Assembly (NCBI GenBank): GCA_021464415.1
Contig: CM038466.1
Location: 49,785,356-49,849,355, forward strand
Direction of reading: 5' to 3'
DNA length: 64,000 bases
DNA from: Lonicera japonica
Taxonomy: Eukaryota; Streptophyta; Magnoliopsida; Dipsacales; Caprifoliaceae
Shown in pieces: positions 55,206 through 64,000 of this stretch (positions are counted from its first letter, which is position 1; each line of letters starts with the position of its first letter). The position numbers were made by a program, and so were the translations under genes. The notes below the pieces were generated by a model. The model had not been told where the DNA came from. It saw only the letters and a list, made by a program, of their open reading frames with translations, and ran no database searches.

Positions 55206-57732
55206 TGTGAGAATCCACAAATGCGACCTTAGGTTCTCAGCCTCTGGTTTGGGAGTCTGAAACATCGAAAAGGATTTCGTTATTCCATTTGCTTTTATGT
55301 GTTGATAATTCATATCGGGTGTCCTTCTATCCAATTTCTAGATGCAAAAGGATTTGTTCAGAGTCGCCAGTACATTTTACGAGAAAACGGACAAAACAGT
55401 TGTGTAAGAGAAAAGGCTACAGATAAGCCTTTCTTTACACGTTTGTCTACGAAACCAGGATTCTATAGGGTTCGGGAACTATATTACGGTTTGGGAAGGT
55501 GTTAAGCACCCATTCCCCCCTTTTGGTCTCTAATGGTCTTATATGTTTATTCTATGTTAGAAAACTTAGATGCTTTTACTGGTATTCTACTACTTTCCGG
55601 GAAATAACTTATGAAAACCTGATTTTGGGAAAAACGGGGAAAGGGATGAAAACCTTGTATTCCATGATCCGATGTTTTAGTTTTGTTGAAATCTGATTAC
55701 TAGTAACAGAAGTTTATCTTATCTATTTTTGAGAAGAGAGTGATTCGGTATTGTTTTCTCAAACGACAATATCAATTATCTCGTTTGGTTAACCTAGAAA
55801 AGATCGGATCTTATCGGAATTGATTTGATATGCAATTGAACTCTTGAGGTGGGTGCATCAGATACATTACAGTCTATATGAAAGACATAATATATCCGAG
55901 TTTAATTCCTAAGTAAGTTTTATCAGTCCGAGTTTTGAAAACTTGGTTTTAGTCGGATGATAAATGGTCTTACTTCTTCTAGTTTTACAAATGATTTTAT
56001 CAAGTTGTTTGGTTTGAAAACAATAGAATATCAATAACTTGACAATAAGTTTATCCAGCTAGAATGTGGATAGAGCAACAGGTATAAAAAGTCTACATAA
56101 AATAAACTTAATTAAAATGAAACGAGGAGGGTTGAAGTAAATGCTTTCAGTTTATGTTGGCCTAAGCAAGCCAACTCCCTACTCAATTATATTACTTCTG
56201 AAAATAACAAGTATGTATATATAACAAACTTACATAAGAATCTAAACAAGTCTATAATTACTAAATAAAGTACAATAAAACTAATATGCAGATATATTAT
56301 TAGATTACTAGAAGAGACTTTAGTTACCTTCCCGACGACAATAATAAGAATAAGAGAAAGAAAATATAATATGGCAGAGAAGACCCCCGGCAGATATCAG
56401 CTTTTCTCTTTGAAATATTTCCAGCGGTCTGACTCTAGAAGGTGGCACTACGGGTGCCAAGATTCTATCCGAGTCTCTTGCGGAAATAAAGGTTATCACA
56501 GATGCTTCCGAGGAAGGCTTAAAGATTAGAAATGTAAGAGAGAAATAAGGAATTTTGGTGTCAGAACCGTGTCCTTTGTGGTGGGGAATGCCTGCCTAGT
56601 ACTCATGGGGGTGTTAGCCTATTTATAGTGCTCGTGGAAGATTGTCACGCGACATTCCTCTAGAAAGGGCAAGAGTCGCGCGACATATACATATGTCGTG
56701 CAACAAACATCTGAAGTGACGGTTGTGACAGACAGATGTGTCAGAAAAATGGTTGGTCGGTGTTCGGGGGGGATCGTCGCGCGACATGGCAAGGTTTGTC
56801 GTGCGACACATTGTATTTGCATTGGGTTTGTCGTGCGACAAACCCATCTGGTAGGGTGCTCTAGTGCGCGGGTGAATTCCGGACTCGATGTGAATTATAT
56901 GGGAGTTTCTAATATAGAAAATAGACCTTTAATTAAAGTTAAATAAGTAATAAACTCAATTAAAATAATAAACAAATATGCATATAATAAACTCAATTAC
57001 AAGAAAGGGTCGGATGATAATAGAAGTAAATGTTTTCGGTTTATGTTGGCCCAAGCAAGCCAACTCCCTACTCACTTATAATACTTCCGAGAAAATAAAC
57101 AAGTACGTATATATATAATAATAAACTTTAATTAAACAAGTCTAGATAATAAACTTTAATAAAATAAAAACATATATAATAAACTTAAAACAAGTACGCA
57201 CATAATAAGCTTAATTAAAATAAGACAAACATGCATATAATAATAACAACAACAACAACAATAATAATAATAAACTTAAATAAAAGAAAGGGTCAAAAGA
57301 TTACCTTTCCGACGATAATATAAATACGAGAGAAGCGGACAGAACTCCGGTGTTGGCAAAGACTGACACTCCGGGTATAAACTTTATACTGAAAATTCTT
57401 ATTTTCTCGACATCTCTAATAAAAGAGTAGGAGAATTTTATACTAATAAGAATTATGGGTTCAATGGCTAAAAAAGCTCTTATATGATCCTTTTCATTTT
57501 GCTCTCCTTTAAACTACAAGCTTTAGGCCCTTATTTATAAGGAAACCCAAGGCCTCACTTTTCACTCCCATCCAATGTGGGATGAAAAGTGGGCAAAAAC
57601 AAGGAAAATGCAAAATAAGCTTAAAAAGGGCCAAACTACCAAAATCAATACTTAAGCTTAAAAAAATGGAGAATGACTAAATATATATATATATAAGGGT
57701 TCTTGTGGGGGTCTCAAATCGGGGTGTCTACA
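55206..57732 (-). mobile_element. Tat-C 3' LTR with two promoter modules
   Basis: Plus-strand ends TGTGAGAATCC (55206) and TGTCTACA (57732), as in the solo LTR at 6473-8268, but about 730 bp longer. In sense it holds TGTAGACACC, a short U3, a first TATA (TTATAAATAA, complement of 57531-57540), then R/U5-like sequence (57000-57330). A second U3 follows with six decayed TGTCGCGCGACA palindromes (56643-56840), then a second TATA (CTATAAATAG, near 56620) and a second R/U5-like segment (56120-56400) ending in the conserved block (55361-55525). The stretch 57010-57360 repeats 56130-56400. It looks like a fusion of two LTR variants. Confidence 0.75.
56643..56840. repeat. Decayed palindrome cluster (TGTCGCGCGACA-like), six sites
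   Basis: TGTCACGCGACA (about 56643), AGTCGCGCGACA (56673), TGTCGTGCAACA (56694), CGTCGCGCGACA (56777), TGTCGTGCGACA (56797) and TGTCGTGCGACA (56828). Most differences are CpG-to-TpG or CpA changes. Same place relative to TATA as the array at 7762-8128. Confidence 0.8.
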
Positions 57733-57745
57733 GACCCTCTCGACT
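57733..57745 (-). promoter_or_regulatory. Tat-C polypurine tract
   Basis: Complement reads GAGTCGAGAGGGTC up to the LTR start TGTAGACACC; the Tat-A counterpart is GAAAGGGTC before 8814. Confidence 0.6.
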
Positions 57746-57984
57746 CAAGCTCCTTGCTTGCAAGGAATTGAGGCGACTGGAAGAGACTTCGATTTGTGGC
57801 TCCCGCAAGAACCCTAAGAGAGTGTATGCATGCAGAAGTGCTTGTGAGAGCCTTCGAAGAGGGCATATGATTGGTTTTGCCTCCGGAGAGGGCTTTTGTT
57901 ACCTCTTTGCCTTTTTCGATGGCCTTATTTGCTCCACTTGCCTCAGATGGGAGGACTGCCATTGCTTCACTGCCCCTCTAGGAG

Positions 57985-59110
57985 GTCTTGATCTTCTCGC
58001 CTCAGGTGGGAGGACTACCATTGCTCCACTGTGCCTCTCTGGGAGGGCTTTTGATCTTCTCGCTTCAGGTGGGAGGACTACCATTGCTCCACTTTGCCTC
58101 TCTGGGAGGGCTTTTGATCTTCTCGCCTCAGGTGGGAGGACTATCATTGCTCCACTGTGCCTCTCTGGGAGGGCTTTTGATCTTCTCGCCTCAGGTGGGA
58201 GGACTACCATTGCTCCACTGTGCCTCTCTGAGAGGGCTTTTGATCTTCTCGCCTCAAGTGGGATGACTACCATTACTCCACTTTGCCTCTCTAGGAGGGC
58301 TTTGATCTTCTCGCCTCAGGTGGGAGGACTACCATTGCTCCACTTTGCCTCTCTGGGAGGGCTTTTGATCTTCTCGCCTCAAGTGGGAGGACTACCACTG
58401 TGCCTCTTTGGGAGGGCTTTAATATTCTCGCCTCAGGTGGGAGGATTACCATTGCTCCACTGTGCCTCTCTGGGAGGGCTTTTTGATCTTCCCGCCTCAA
58501 GTGGGAGGACTACCATTGCTCCACTGTGCCTCTTGGGGAAGGCTTTTGATCTTCTCGCCTCAGGTGGGAGGACTACCATTGCTCCACTTTGCCTCTCTGA
58601 GAGGGCTTTTGATCTTCTCGCCTCAAGTGGGAGGACTACCATTGCTCCACTGTGCCTCTCTGGGAGGGCTTTTGATCTTCTCGCCTCAGGTGGGAGGACT
58701 ACCATTGCTCCACTTTGCCTCTCTGGGAGGGCTTTTGATCTTCTCGCCTTAGGTGGGAGGACTACCATTGCTCCACTTTGCCTCTCTGAGAGGGCATTGT
58801 TCTTCTCGCCTCATGCGGGAGGACTACCATTGCTCCACTTTGCCTCAGATAGGAGGACTATCTCTTCTCGCCTCATGTGGGAGGACTACCATTGTTCCAC
58901 TTTTCCTCTCTGGGAGGGCTTTGTTCTTCTCGCATCATGTGGGAGGACTACCATTGCTCCACTTTGCCTCAGATAGGAGGACTACCTCTTCTCGCCTCAT
59001 GTGGGAGGACTACCATTACTCCATTTTGCTTCAGGGAGGAGGACTACGTCTTCTCGCCTCAGGTGGGAGGACTACCATTGCTTCACTTGCCTCTCTAGGA
59101 GGACTTGATC
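57985..59110 (-). repeat. 63-66 bp tandem array (about 16 units)
   Basis: The plus-strand unit contains GCCTCTCTGGGAGGGCTTTT, GATCTTCTCGCCTCAGGTGG and GAGGACTACCATTGCTCCAC. The first dozen units are nearly identical with period 63; later units (58790-59110) are mixed and shorter. Each unit carries the core GCCTC...GAGGGCTT once and a GCCTC...GAGGACT variant once, so the 63-mer may itself be a dimer of an older unit. Confidence 0.9.
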
Positions 59111-59129
59111 TGTAAATAAGAAAGAACAA

Positions 59130-59460
59130 AAGCTGCCTCTGGGGAGGGCTTTGTGAATGTTTCGCCTCTAGCGAGGGCTTATGTGAATGGATTGCCTCTG
59201 GAGAGGGCTTGTGCCTATAGAAAGGACATGTGAGTGATGTTTTACCTGTAGAAAGGGCTTATGTGAGTGTATTGCCGCCGAAGAGGGCTTGTGCCTATAG
59301 AAAGGACATGTGAGTGATGTTTTGCCTGTAGAAAAGGCTTATGTGAATGGATTGCCTCCGGAGAGGGCTTGTCCCCGTAGAAAGGACATGTGAGTGATGT
59401 TTTGCCTGTAAAAAGGGCTTATGTGAATGAATTGCCTCCGGGGAGGGCTTGTATGATATA
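59130..59460 (-). repeat. About 90-bp tandem array built from 30-bp subunits
   Basis: Three to four units with GCCTC(T/C)GGAGAGGGCTTGTG, CCTATAGAAAGGACATGTGA and TGTTTTGCCTGTAGAAAGGG. The core GCCTC-N-GAGGGCTT recurs in degenerate form three times per unit. Confidence 0.85.
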
Positions 59461-60714
59461 CTGAGGAAGCATGTTCTCTGTAGTAGCAACTTCGATCATC
59501 TGATGAGAAGAGAGAGAATTTTCTGAGGAGTAAAGAGCTCGTTTGGGAGTTTATATACCAATTCTAAAAGTTTTCCTTTCTCTAGGAATTTTTGAAAACT
59601 TGTTTTGTAAGTTATTTTATTCCGAAAGAGGAGTTTCCAAGATGGATTTTCTCAACCCTCGTAGTTCGTGCGTAGTGATGACTCAATCTTTTGCTTATTT
59701 CTAAGTCATCCCTTCTTTTATTTAGCCGAGAAAGGAATCATCTTATGGAAATCTCTGATCTTGTAATGTTCATTGGATATTTCAGAGAAAAGTGTGGGCC
59801 CACATCGTTTTCTGTTTTTCGATGTCCTTATTTCTCCCTCGTTCGGGTAAGCTTTTCCTGCCTTCTCTGTTTTTGGTCAAAAGCTTCTTATCCCTTTTGG
59901 CGTGATAAGGAGCCTTACTCACCTAAGACGAAGCCCTGAGCCGGTTTGGCCTAGCTGTCACTCTTGGTGTGGCTCTCCCTGCCACTCTACATTTCTGTTT
60001 CTCTTGCTTGCCCTAGGCGCTCATGCGGGATTTTTCTCTTTTCTACTCTTTCAATTTTTTCTATTCCTGTCTTATTTTGATATTTTCTCATTCTTATTAC
60101 TGGTTTCCAACCCTTTAGAGATCATAGATTTCTTTGCAGGTTGTGTTATCTTGTGATTTTGAAGAAATGACTTAGAATCTTGCATTGGATATTATCGTGC
60201 GTGTGTGTATTTTTTCTATACAAAGGTTAAGAAAAACCACCTTGAAGTTCCCCTACCAAAAAATGCCAATATTTGAGATAGGATTGGTCATGCGATAGTT
60301 CAATGGAGTAGGTTTTGTCCCACAAGCGGGCTCTTTTCTTCTCATTCTCATATTCTCTCTCTAGCTTCTCTTTTCTCGAGTTTTTTCGTATCTGAATGCT
60401 TAGGGTATTTTTCAACGCAGTTCCTATGTAAATGACTAGGATGATAGGGTAGATCGTGACTGCGGTGTGGTCTACCAAGATGTGGTATGCGCTAAAAGTG
60501 TGCATGCTTGTGCTTGGTGATCTATTGAAAGATAATGTATGTGGTGTTTGAGCATGCTTTTTGTTGATAACTTTGATATGTAAAAGTATTGCTCGTAGGT
60601 TAAGGATACTTTCCATGCCGTTTTGTTGATCTTGATTCGTAGTTTCCTGCATGTTTAAACAAACATTCATTAATTCACATAATCATCTCAATAGTAACAT
60701 CCAATTTTTTGGAA
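59461..60714 (-). other. Tat-C 3' region, unique spacer
   Basis: Contains the block shared with Tat-A (59918-59990). The open frame on the minus strand at 60227-60670 (147 codons) lacks recognisable motifs and is probably chance. Nothing else is seen. Confidence 0.5.
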
Positions 60715-61475
60715 CTTACATACTTTTACCTTTCAAAAAACTCTCATAATATATGCACTTAGGTTAATACATAATTTACTCTAAAAGTCATATAACTCTC
60801 ATAATTACCTAAAGTACCCTCAGGTTTTTAAAAATTACATAATTTTATCCTATAATTCCCATAACTCTCGTAATTACTGAAAATACCCTTAGGTTTTTGA
60901 AAATTACGTAATTTTAGCCTCTTATTTATATAACTTACATAATCACCCCAAAATACCATCCAGTTTTTGAAAATTACATGATTTTACCCTATAGACCCTA
61001 TAATTCTCATAATTACCCAAAAGTATCCTCAGGTTTTAAAAATTACATAATTTTACCTGTAGACCCTATAACTCTCATAACTACCCAAAAGTACCCTCAT
61101 GTTTTAAAAATTACATAATTTTACCTGTAGACCCTATAACTCTCATAACTACCTAAAAGTACCCTCAAGTTTTGAAAATTACATAATTTTACCCTCTTAT
61201 TACATATTTATATAAAAATACCCTCAGGTTTTTATTATTAATAAAACTTAAATATTTATATAAAAATACCCTCAGGTTTATAAATGAGAATATATACCTC
61301 TCATATTTACACAAAACATACCCTTGGGTTTTATTGATCATAAAAAAAATACTGTACATATCTCTCATATATTTATAGATAAAAATACCCTCGGGTTTAT
61401 TCTCAATGAAAATACCATCTTTTCATATGTTTTACACAGATACAAAAATACCCTTAAGTTTTGTTCAGGAAAATA
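60715..61475. repeat. AT-rich tandem array, about 60-70 bp unit
   Basis: Units contain TACCCTCAGGTTTTTAAAAA, TTACATAATTTTACCCTATA and ACTCTCATAATTACC; about ten units, becoming shorter (about 50 bp) toward 61475. Different composition from the arrays on each side. Confidence 0.85.
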
Positions 61476-61479
61476 TCCT

Positions 61480-64000
61480 CTTAAGAAGAGGGTGGGTTAC
61501 GTGTGTGCTTTAACAAAAGGGCTGCGTGGGTGCGTTCCTCGAGAAGAGGATTACATGTGTGTGCGTGTTCACCTCGAGAAGAGGGATTGACGTGTGTGTC
61601 TATCTCGGGAAGAGGGATTGGCATTTGTGCCTCGAGAAGAGGACTTCGGGGTGTGTTCCTCGAGAAAAGAATTACGTGTGTGCGAGCCTCGAGAAGAGGG
61701 ATTGATGTGTGTATCTTGAGAAGAGAATTATGTGGGTGCATGTTCACCTCGAGAAGAAGTATTGACGTGTGTGCCTCAAGAAGAGGGCTTGATGTATGTG
61801 TTCCTCGAGAAGAGAATTACATGGGTGCGTGTTTACCTCGAGAAGAGGGATTGACGTGTGTGTCTCGAGAAGAAGGCTTGATGTATGTGTTCCTCGAGAA
61901 GAGAATTACGTGGGTGCGTGTTCACCTCGAGAAGAGGGATTGACGTGTGTATCTCAAGAAGAGGACTTCATGAATGGGTGCCTCCAGAAGAGGGTTTGGT
62001 GTTTGTGTGCCTCGAGAAAAGGGCTTCGGTGCACTGGTAACTCGAGAAAATGTTGTGTGTGGGTGCCTCAGGAAGAGGGCTTTGATACGTGTGGGTGCCT
62101 CGGGGAGAGGGCTTCGATACGTGTGGGTGCCTCTAGGAGAGGACTTGGTGTTTGTATGCCTCGAGAAGAGGGCTTCGTGTATGGGGGCCTCGGGAAAAGG
62201 GCTTTGTGTGTGTTCACCTTGAGAAGAGGGATGGCGTATGTGTTCCTCGAGAAGCGGATTACGTGTGTGCGAGCCTCGAGAAGTGGATTACGTGTGTGCG
62301 AGCCTCGAGAAGAGGGCTTCGTGTACGTGTGTGCCTCGGAAAGAGGGCTTCGATGTATGGGTGTCTCGGGAAGAGGGCTTTGGTGTATGGGTGTGTGTCT
62401 CGGGAAAAGGGCTTCGATGCGTGGGTGCCTCGAGAAGAAGACTACCGTGTGTGTATGTACCTCGGGATGAGGGCTTCGATGTGTGGATGCCTCGAGAAGA
62501 GGGCTTGGTGTGTGTAAGTGCCCCGGGAAAAGGGCTTCGATGCGTTGATGCCTCAAGAAGAAGGCTTCGTGTGTGAGTGTACCTCGGGAAGAGGGCTTCA
62601 TGTGTGTAAGTGCCTCGAGAAGAAGGCTTCGTGAATGCCTCGGGGAGAGGGCTTCATGTGTGTATGTGCCTCGGGAAGAGGGCTTCCATGAGTGAATGCC
62701 TCAGAAAGAGGGCTTCGATGTATGGGTGCCTCGAAAAGAGGTCTTCGGTGCATGGGTACCTCGAGAAGAGAGCTACCGTGTGTATGTGCCTAGGAAAGAG
62801 GGCTTCGATGAGTGGATGCCTCGAGAAGAGGACTTGGTGTGTGTAAGTGCCTCAAAAAGAGGGCTTCGATGCGTAAATGCCTCGAAAAGAGGGTTTTGAT
62901 GCATGGGTGCCTCGAAAAGAGGGCTTCGGTGCGTGGGTACCTTGAGAAGAGGGCTACCGTGTGTATGTGCCTCGAAAAGAGGGCTTCGTTGCTGGTATGT
63001 GCCTCAAGAAGAGAGCTTCGATGGGAGTAAGTGCCTCGGGGAGAGGGCTTAGTGAATGGTTGCTTCGGGAAGAGGACTTCGGTGTGGGTATATGCCTCGG
63101 GAAGAGGGCTTTGCTGTACGTGTGTGTCTCAAAAAAAGGGCTGTGGTGTATGGGTGCCTCGATAAGAGGGCTACAGTTCATAGATGTGTTCCTCGGAAAG
63201 AGGGCTTCATAAATAGGTGCCTCGGGAAGAGGGCTTCGGTGTATGGGTGTGTGCCTCAGGAAAAGGGCTACAGTGCATAGTTGTGTGCCTCGGGAAGAGG
63301 GCTTAATGAATGAGTATGTGCCTCGATAAGAGGGTTACAGTGCATGGGACTTCGGTGTGGGTATGTGCCTCGAGAAGAAGGCTTCGGTGTACGTGTGTGC
63401 CTCGGGAAGAGGGCTTCGGTGTATGTGTGCCTTGATAAGAGGGCTATCGTGCATGGGTGTGTGCCTCGGGAAGAGGGCTTCGTGAATGGTTGCCTCGAGA
63501 AGAGGGCTTCGGTGTATGAGTGCCTCGATAAGAGGGCTACAGTGCATGGGTGTATGCCTCAAAAAGAGGGCTTCGATGCAGGTATGTGCCTCAAGAAGAG
63601 GGCTTCATGTGTAAGTGTGCCTCGGGGAGAGGGCTTCGTGAATGGGTGCCTCGAGAAGAGGGCTTCGGTGTACGTGTGTGTCTCGGGAAAAGGGCTTCGG
63701 TGTATGTGTGCCTCGATAAGAGGGCTACCATGCATGGGTGTGTGCATCGGGAAGAGGGCTTCGTGAATGAGTGCTTCGAGAAGAGGGCTTTGGTGTATGA
63801 GTGCCTCGATAAGAGGGCTACAGTGCATGGCTGTGTGCCTCGAGAAAAGGGCTTAATGAATGAGTGTGTGCCTCAAAAAGAGGGCTTCGATGAGTGTATG
63901 TGCCTCGAGAAGAGGGCTTCGTGTGTGAGTGTGCCTCGGGGAGAGTGCTTTGTGAATGGGTGCCTCGAGAAAAGGGTTTCGGTGTACGTGTGTGCCTCGG
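61480..64000 (-). repeat. About 25-40 bp tandem array, core GCCTCGAGAAGAGGGCTTCG
   Basis: More than 70 degenerate units on the plus strand: GTGCCTCGAGAAGAGGGCTT plus a variable TG-rich spacer (CGGTGTATGGGTG, CGTGTGTGAGTGT, ACAGTGCATGGGTGTG). The core can fold into CCTC-N5-GAGG. It continues past the window end. Open frames on both strands arise from the repeat and have no coding evidence. Confidence 0.92.

Larger units (their letters stand above)
55206..64000 (-). mobile_element. Tat-C: 3' part of a third Tat-lineage element (runs out of window)
   Basis: Minus strand. The 3' LTR (55206-57732) is preceded in sense by a purine tract (complement of 57733-57745, GAGTCGAGAGGGTC) and a long non-coding 3' region made of tandem arrays (57985-59110, 59130-59460, 60715-61475, 61480-64000). 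A unique block at 59918-59990 matches Tat-A. pol would lie beyond 64000. The target duplication cannot be checked: the left flank is GCTGC and the right flank is outside. Confidence 0.75.

Noticed and set aside
57705..58976. 423-codon open frame with 21-residue repeats, on plus
   Set aside because: It is produced by a 63-bp tandem unit (a multiple of three); other frames and the opposite strand are also open. It begins inside an LTR end. No sign of a real protein.
60227..60670. 147-codon open frame on the minus strand
   Set aside because: No recognisable domain, no homologous frame in the Tat-A 3' region, and it sits between tandem arrays; probably chance.
61503..63828. Many overlapping open frames of 70-224 codons on both strands
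   Set aside because: All lie in the GCCTCGAGAAGAGGGCTT array, whose unit lacks stops in several frames; the unit length varies, so no consistent protein repeat exists.
1..64000. tRNA, rRNA or other structured RNA genes
   Set aside because: No cloverleaf boxes or rRNA segments were noticed by eye; only primer-site complements of tRNA-Met (26029) and tRNA-Asp (40353) are present. A covariance-model scan would be decisive.

Overview
The window is eukaryotic and almost certainly from a flowering plant, probably a eudicot. It is AT-rich, lacks prokaryotic gene packing, and consists mostly of nested plant LTR retrotransposons: Ty3/gypsy Tat-like and Athila-like elements, plus a Ty1/copia-type LTR with its tRNA-Met primer site. 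It also carries an integrated pararetrovirus (Caulimoviridae-like) end, a hAT element, a Harbinger/Tourist-like element, microsatellites and tandem arrays. I see one plausible host gene, a small membrane-protein gene at 20997-21957 (minus). This looks like pericentromeric or similar heterochromatin.

Layout. 1-1655: broken terminal ORF and promoter region of an endogenous pararetrovirus, joined directly to a 5'-truncated Tat element (Tat-A, plus strand, about 1656-13886; RT, two RNase H domains, integrase, a repeat-rich 3' region, and a 3' LTR from 8814). Tat-A contains two solo LTRs with perfect 5-bp target duplications: 6473-8268 (CCTAC) and 10777-13615 (CATAT). 13887-18353: 5'-truncated Athila-like element (Athila-1) with integrase and a 3' LTR at 17041-18353. 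18354-30948: non-LTR-dominated sequence with three copies (A, B, C) of a small membrane-protein gene; only B looks intact. 30949-55205: an old Tat element in minus orientation (Tat-B) with an additional Transposase_28-like ORF in its 3' region. It is split by a complete but decayed Athila element (Athila-2, 38879-51423, target duplication CCAAC) and by a hAT element that carries exon-like gene fragments (52154-54639, duplication TACTACAC). Athila-2's 3' LTR itself holds a Harbinger-like element (48814-50422), which holds a solo LTR (48962-50108). 55206-64000: 3' LTR and tandem-repeat-filled 3' region of a third Tat element (Tat-C, minus), running out of the window.

The most interesting signals are regulatory and structural. 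An array of thirteen 12-bp palindromes (TGTCGCGCGACA) sits directly upstream of the TATA box of one Tat LTR and recurs in decayed form in another. Different LTR families here independently carry short repeats, mostly GC-rich, upstream of, or in the presumed U3 before, their promoters. One hairpin-capable core, GCCTC-N(4-5)-GAGGGCTT, underlies several tandem arrays of different period in the 3' regions of two Tat elements. The pararetrovirus/Tat junction falls at the viral poly(A) signal. All coordinates were read by eye; LTR ends supported by TG...CA and target duplications are precise, the others are approximate.
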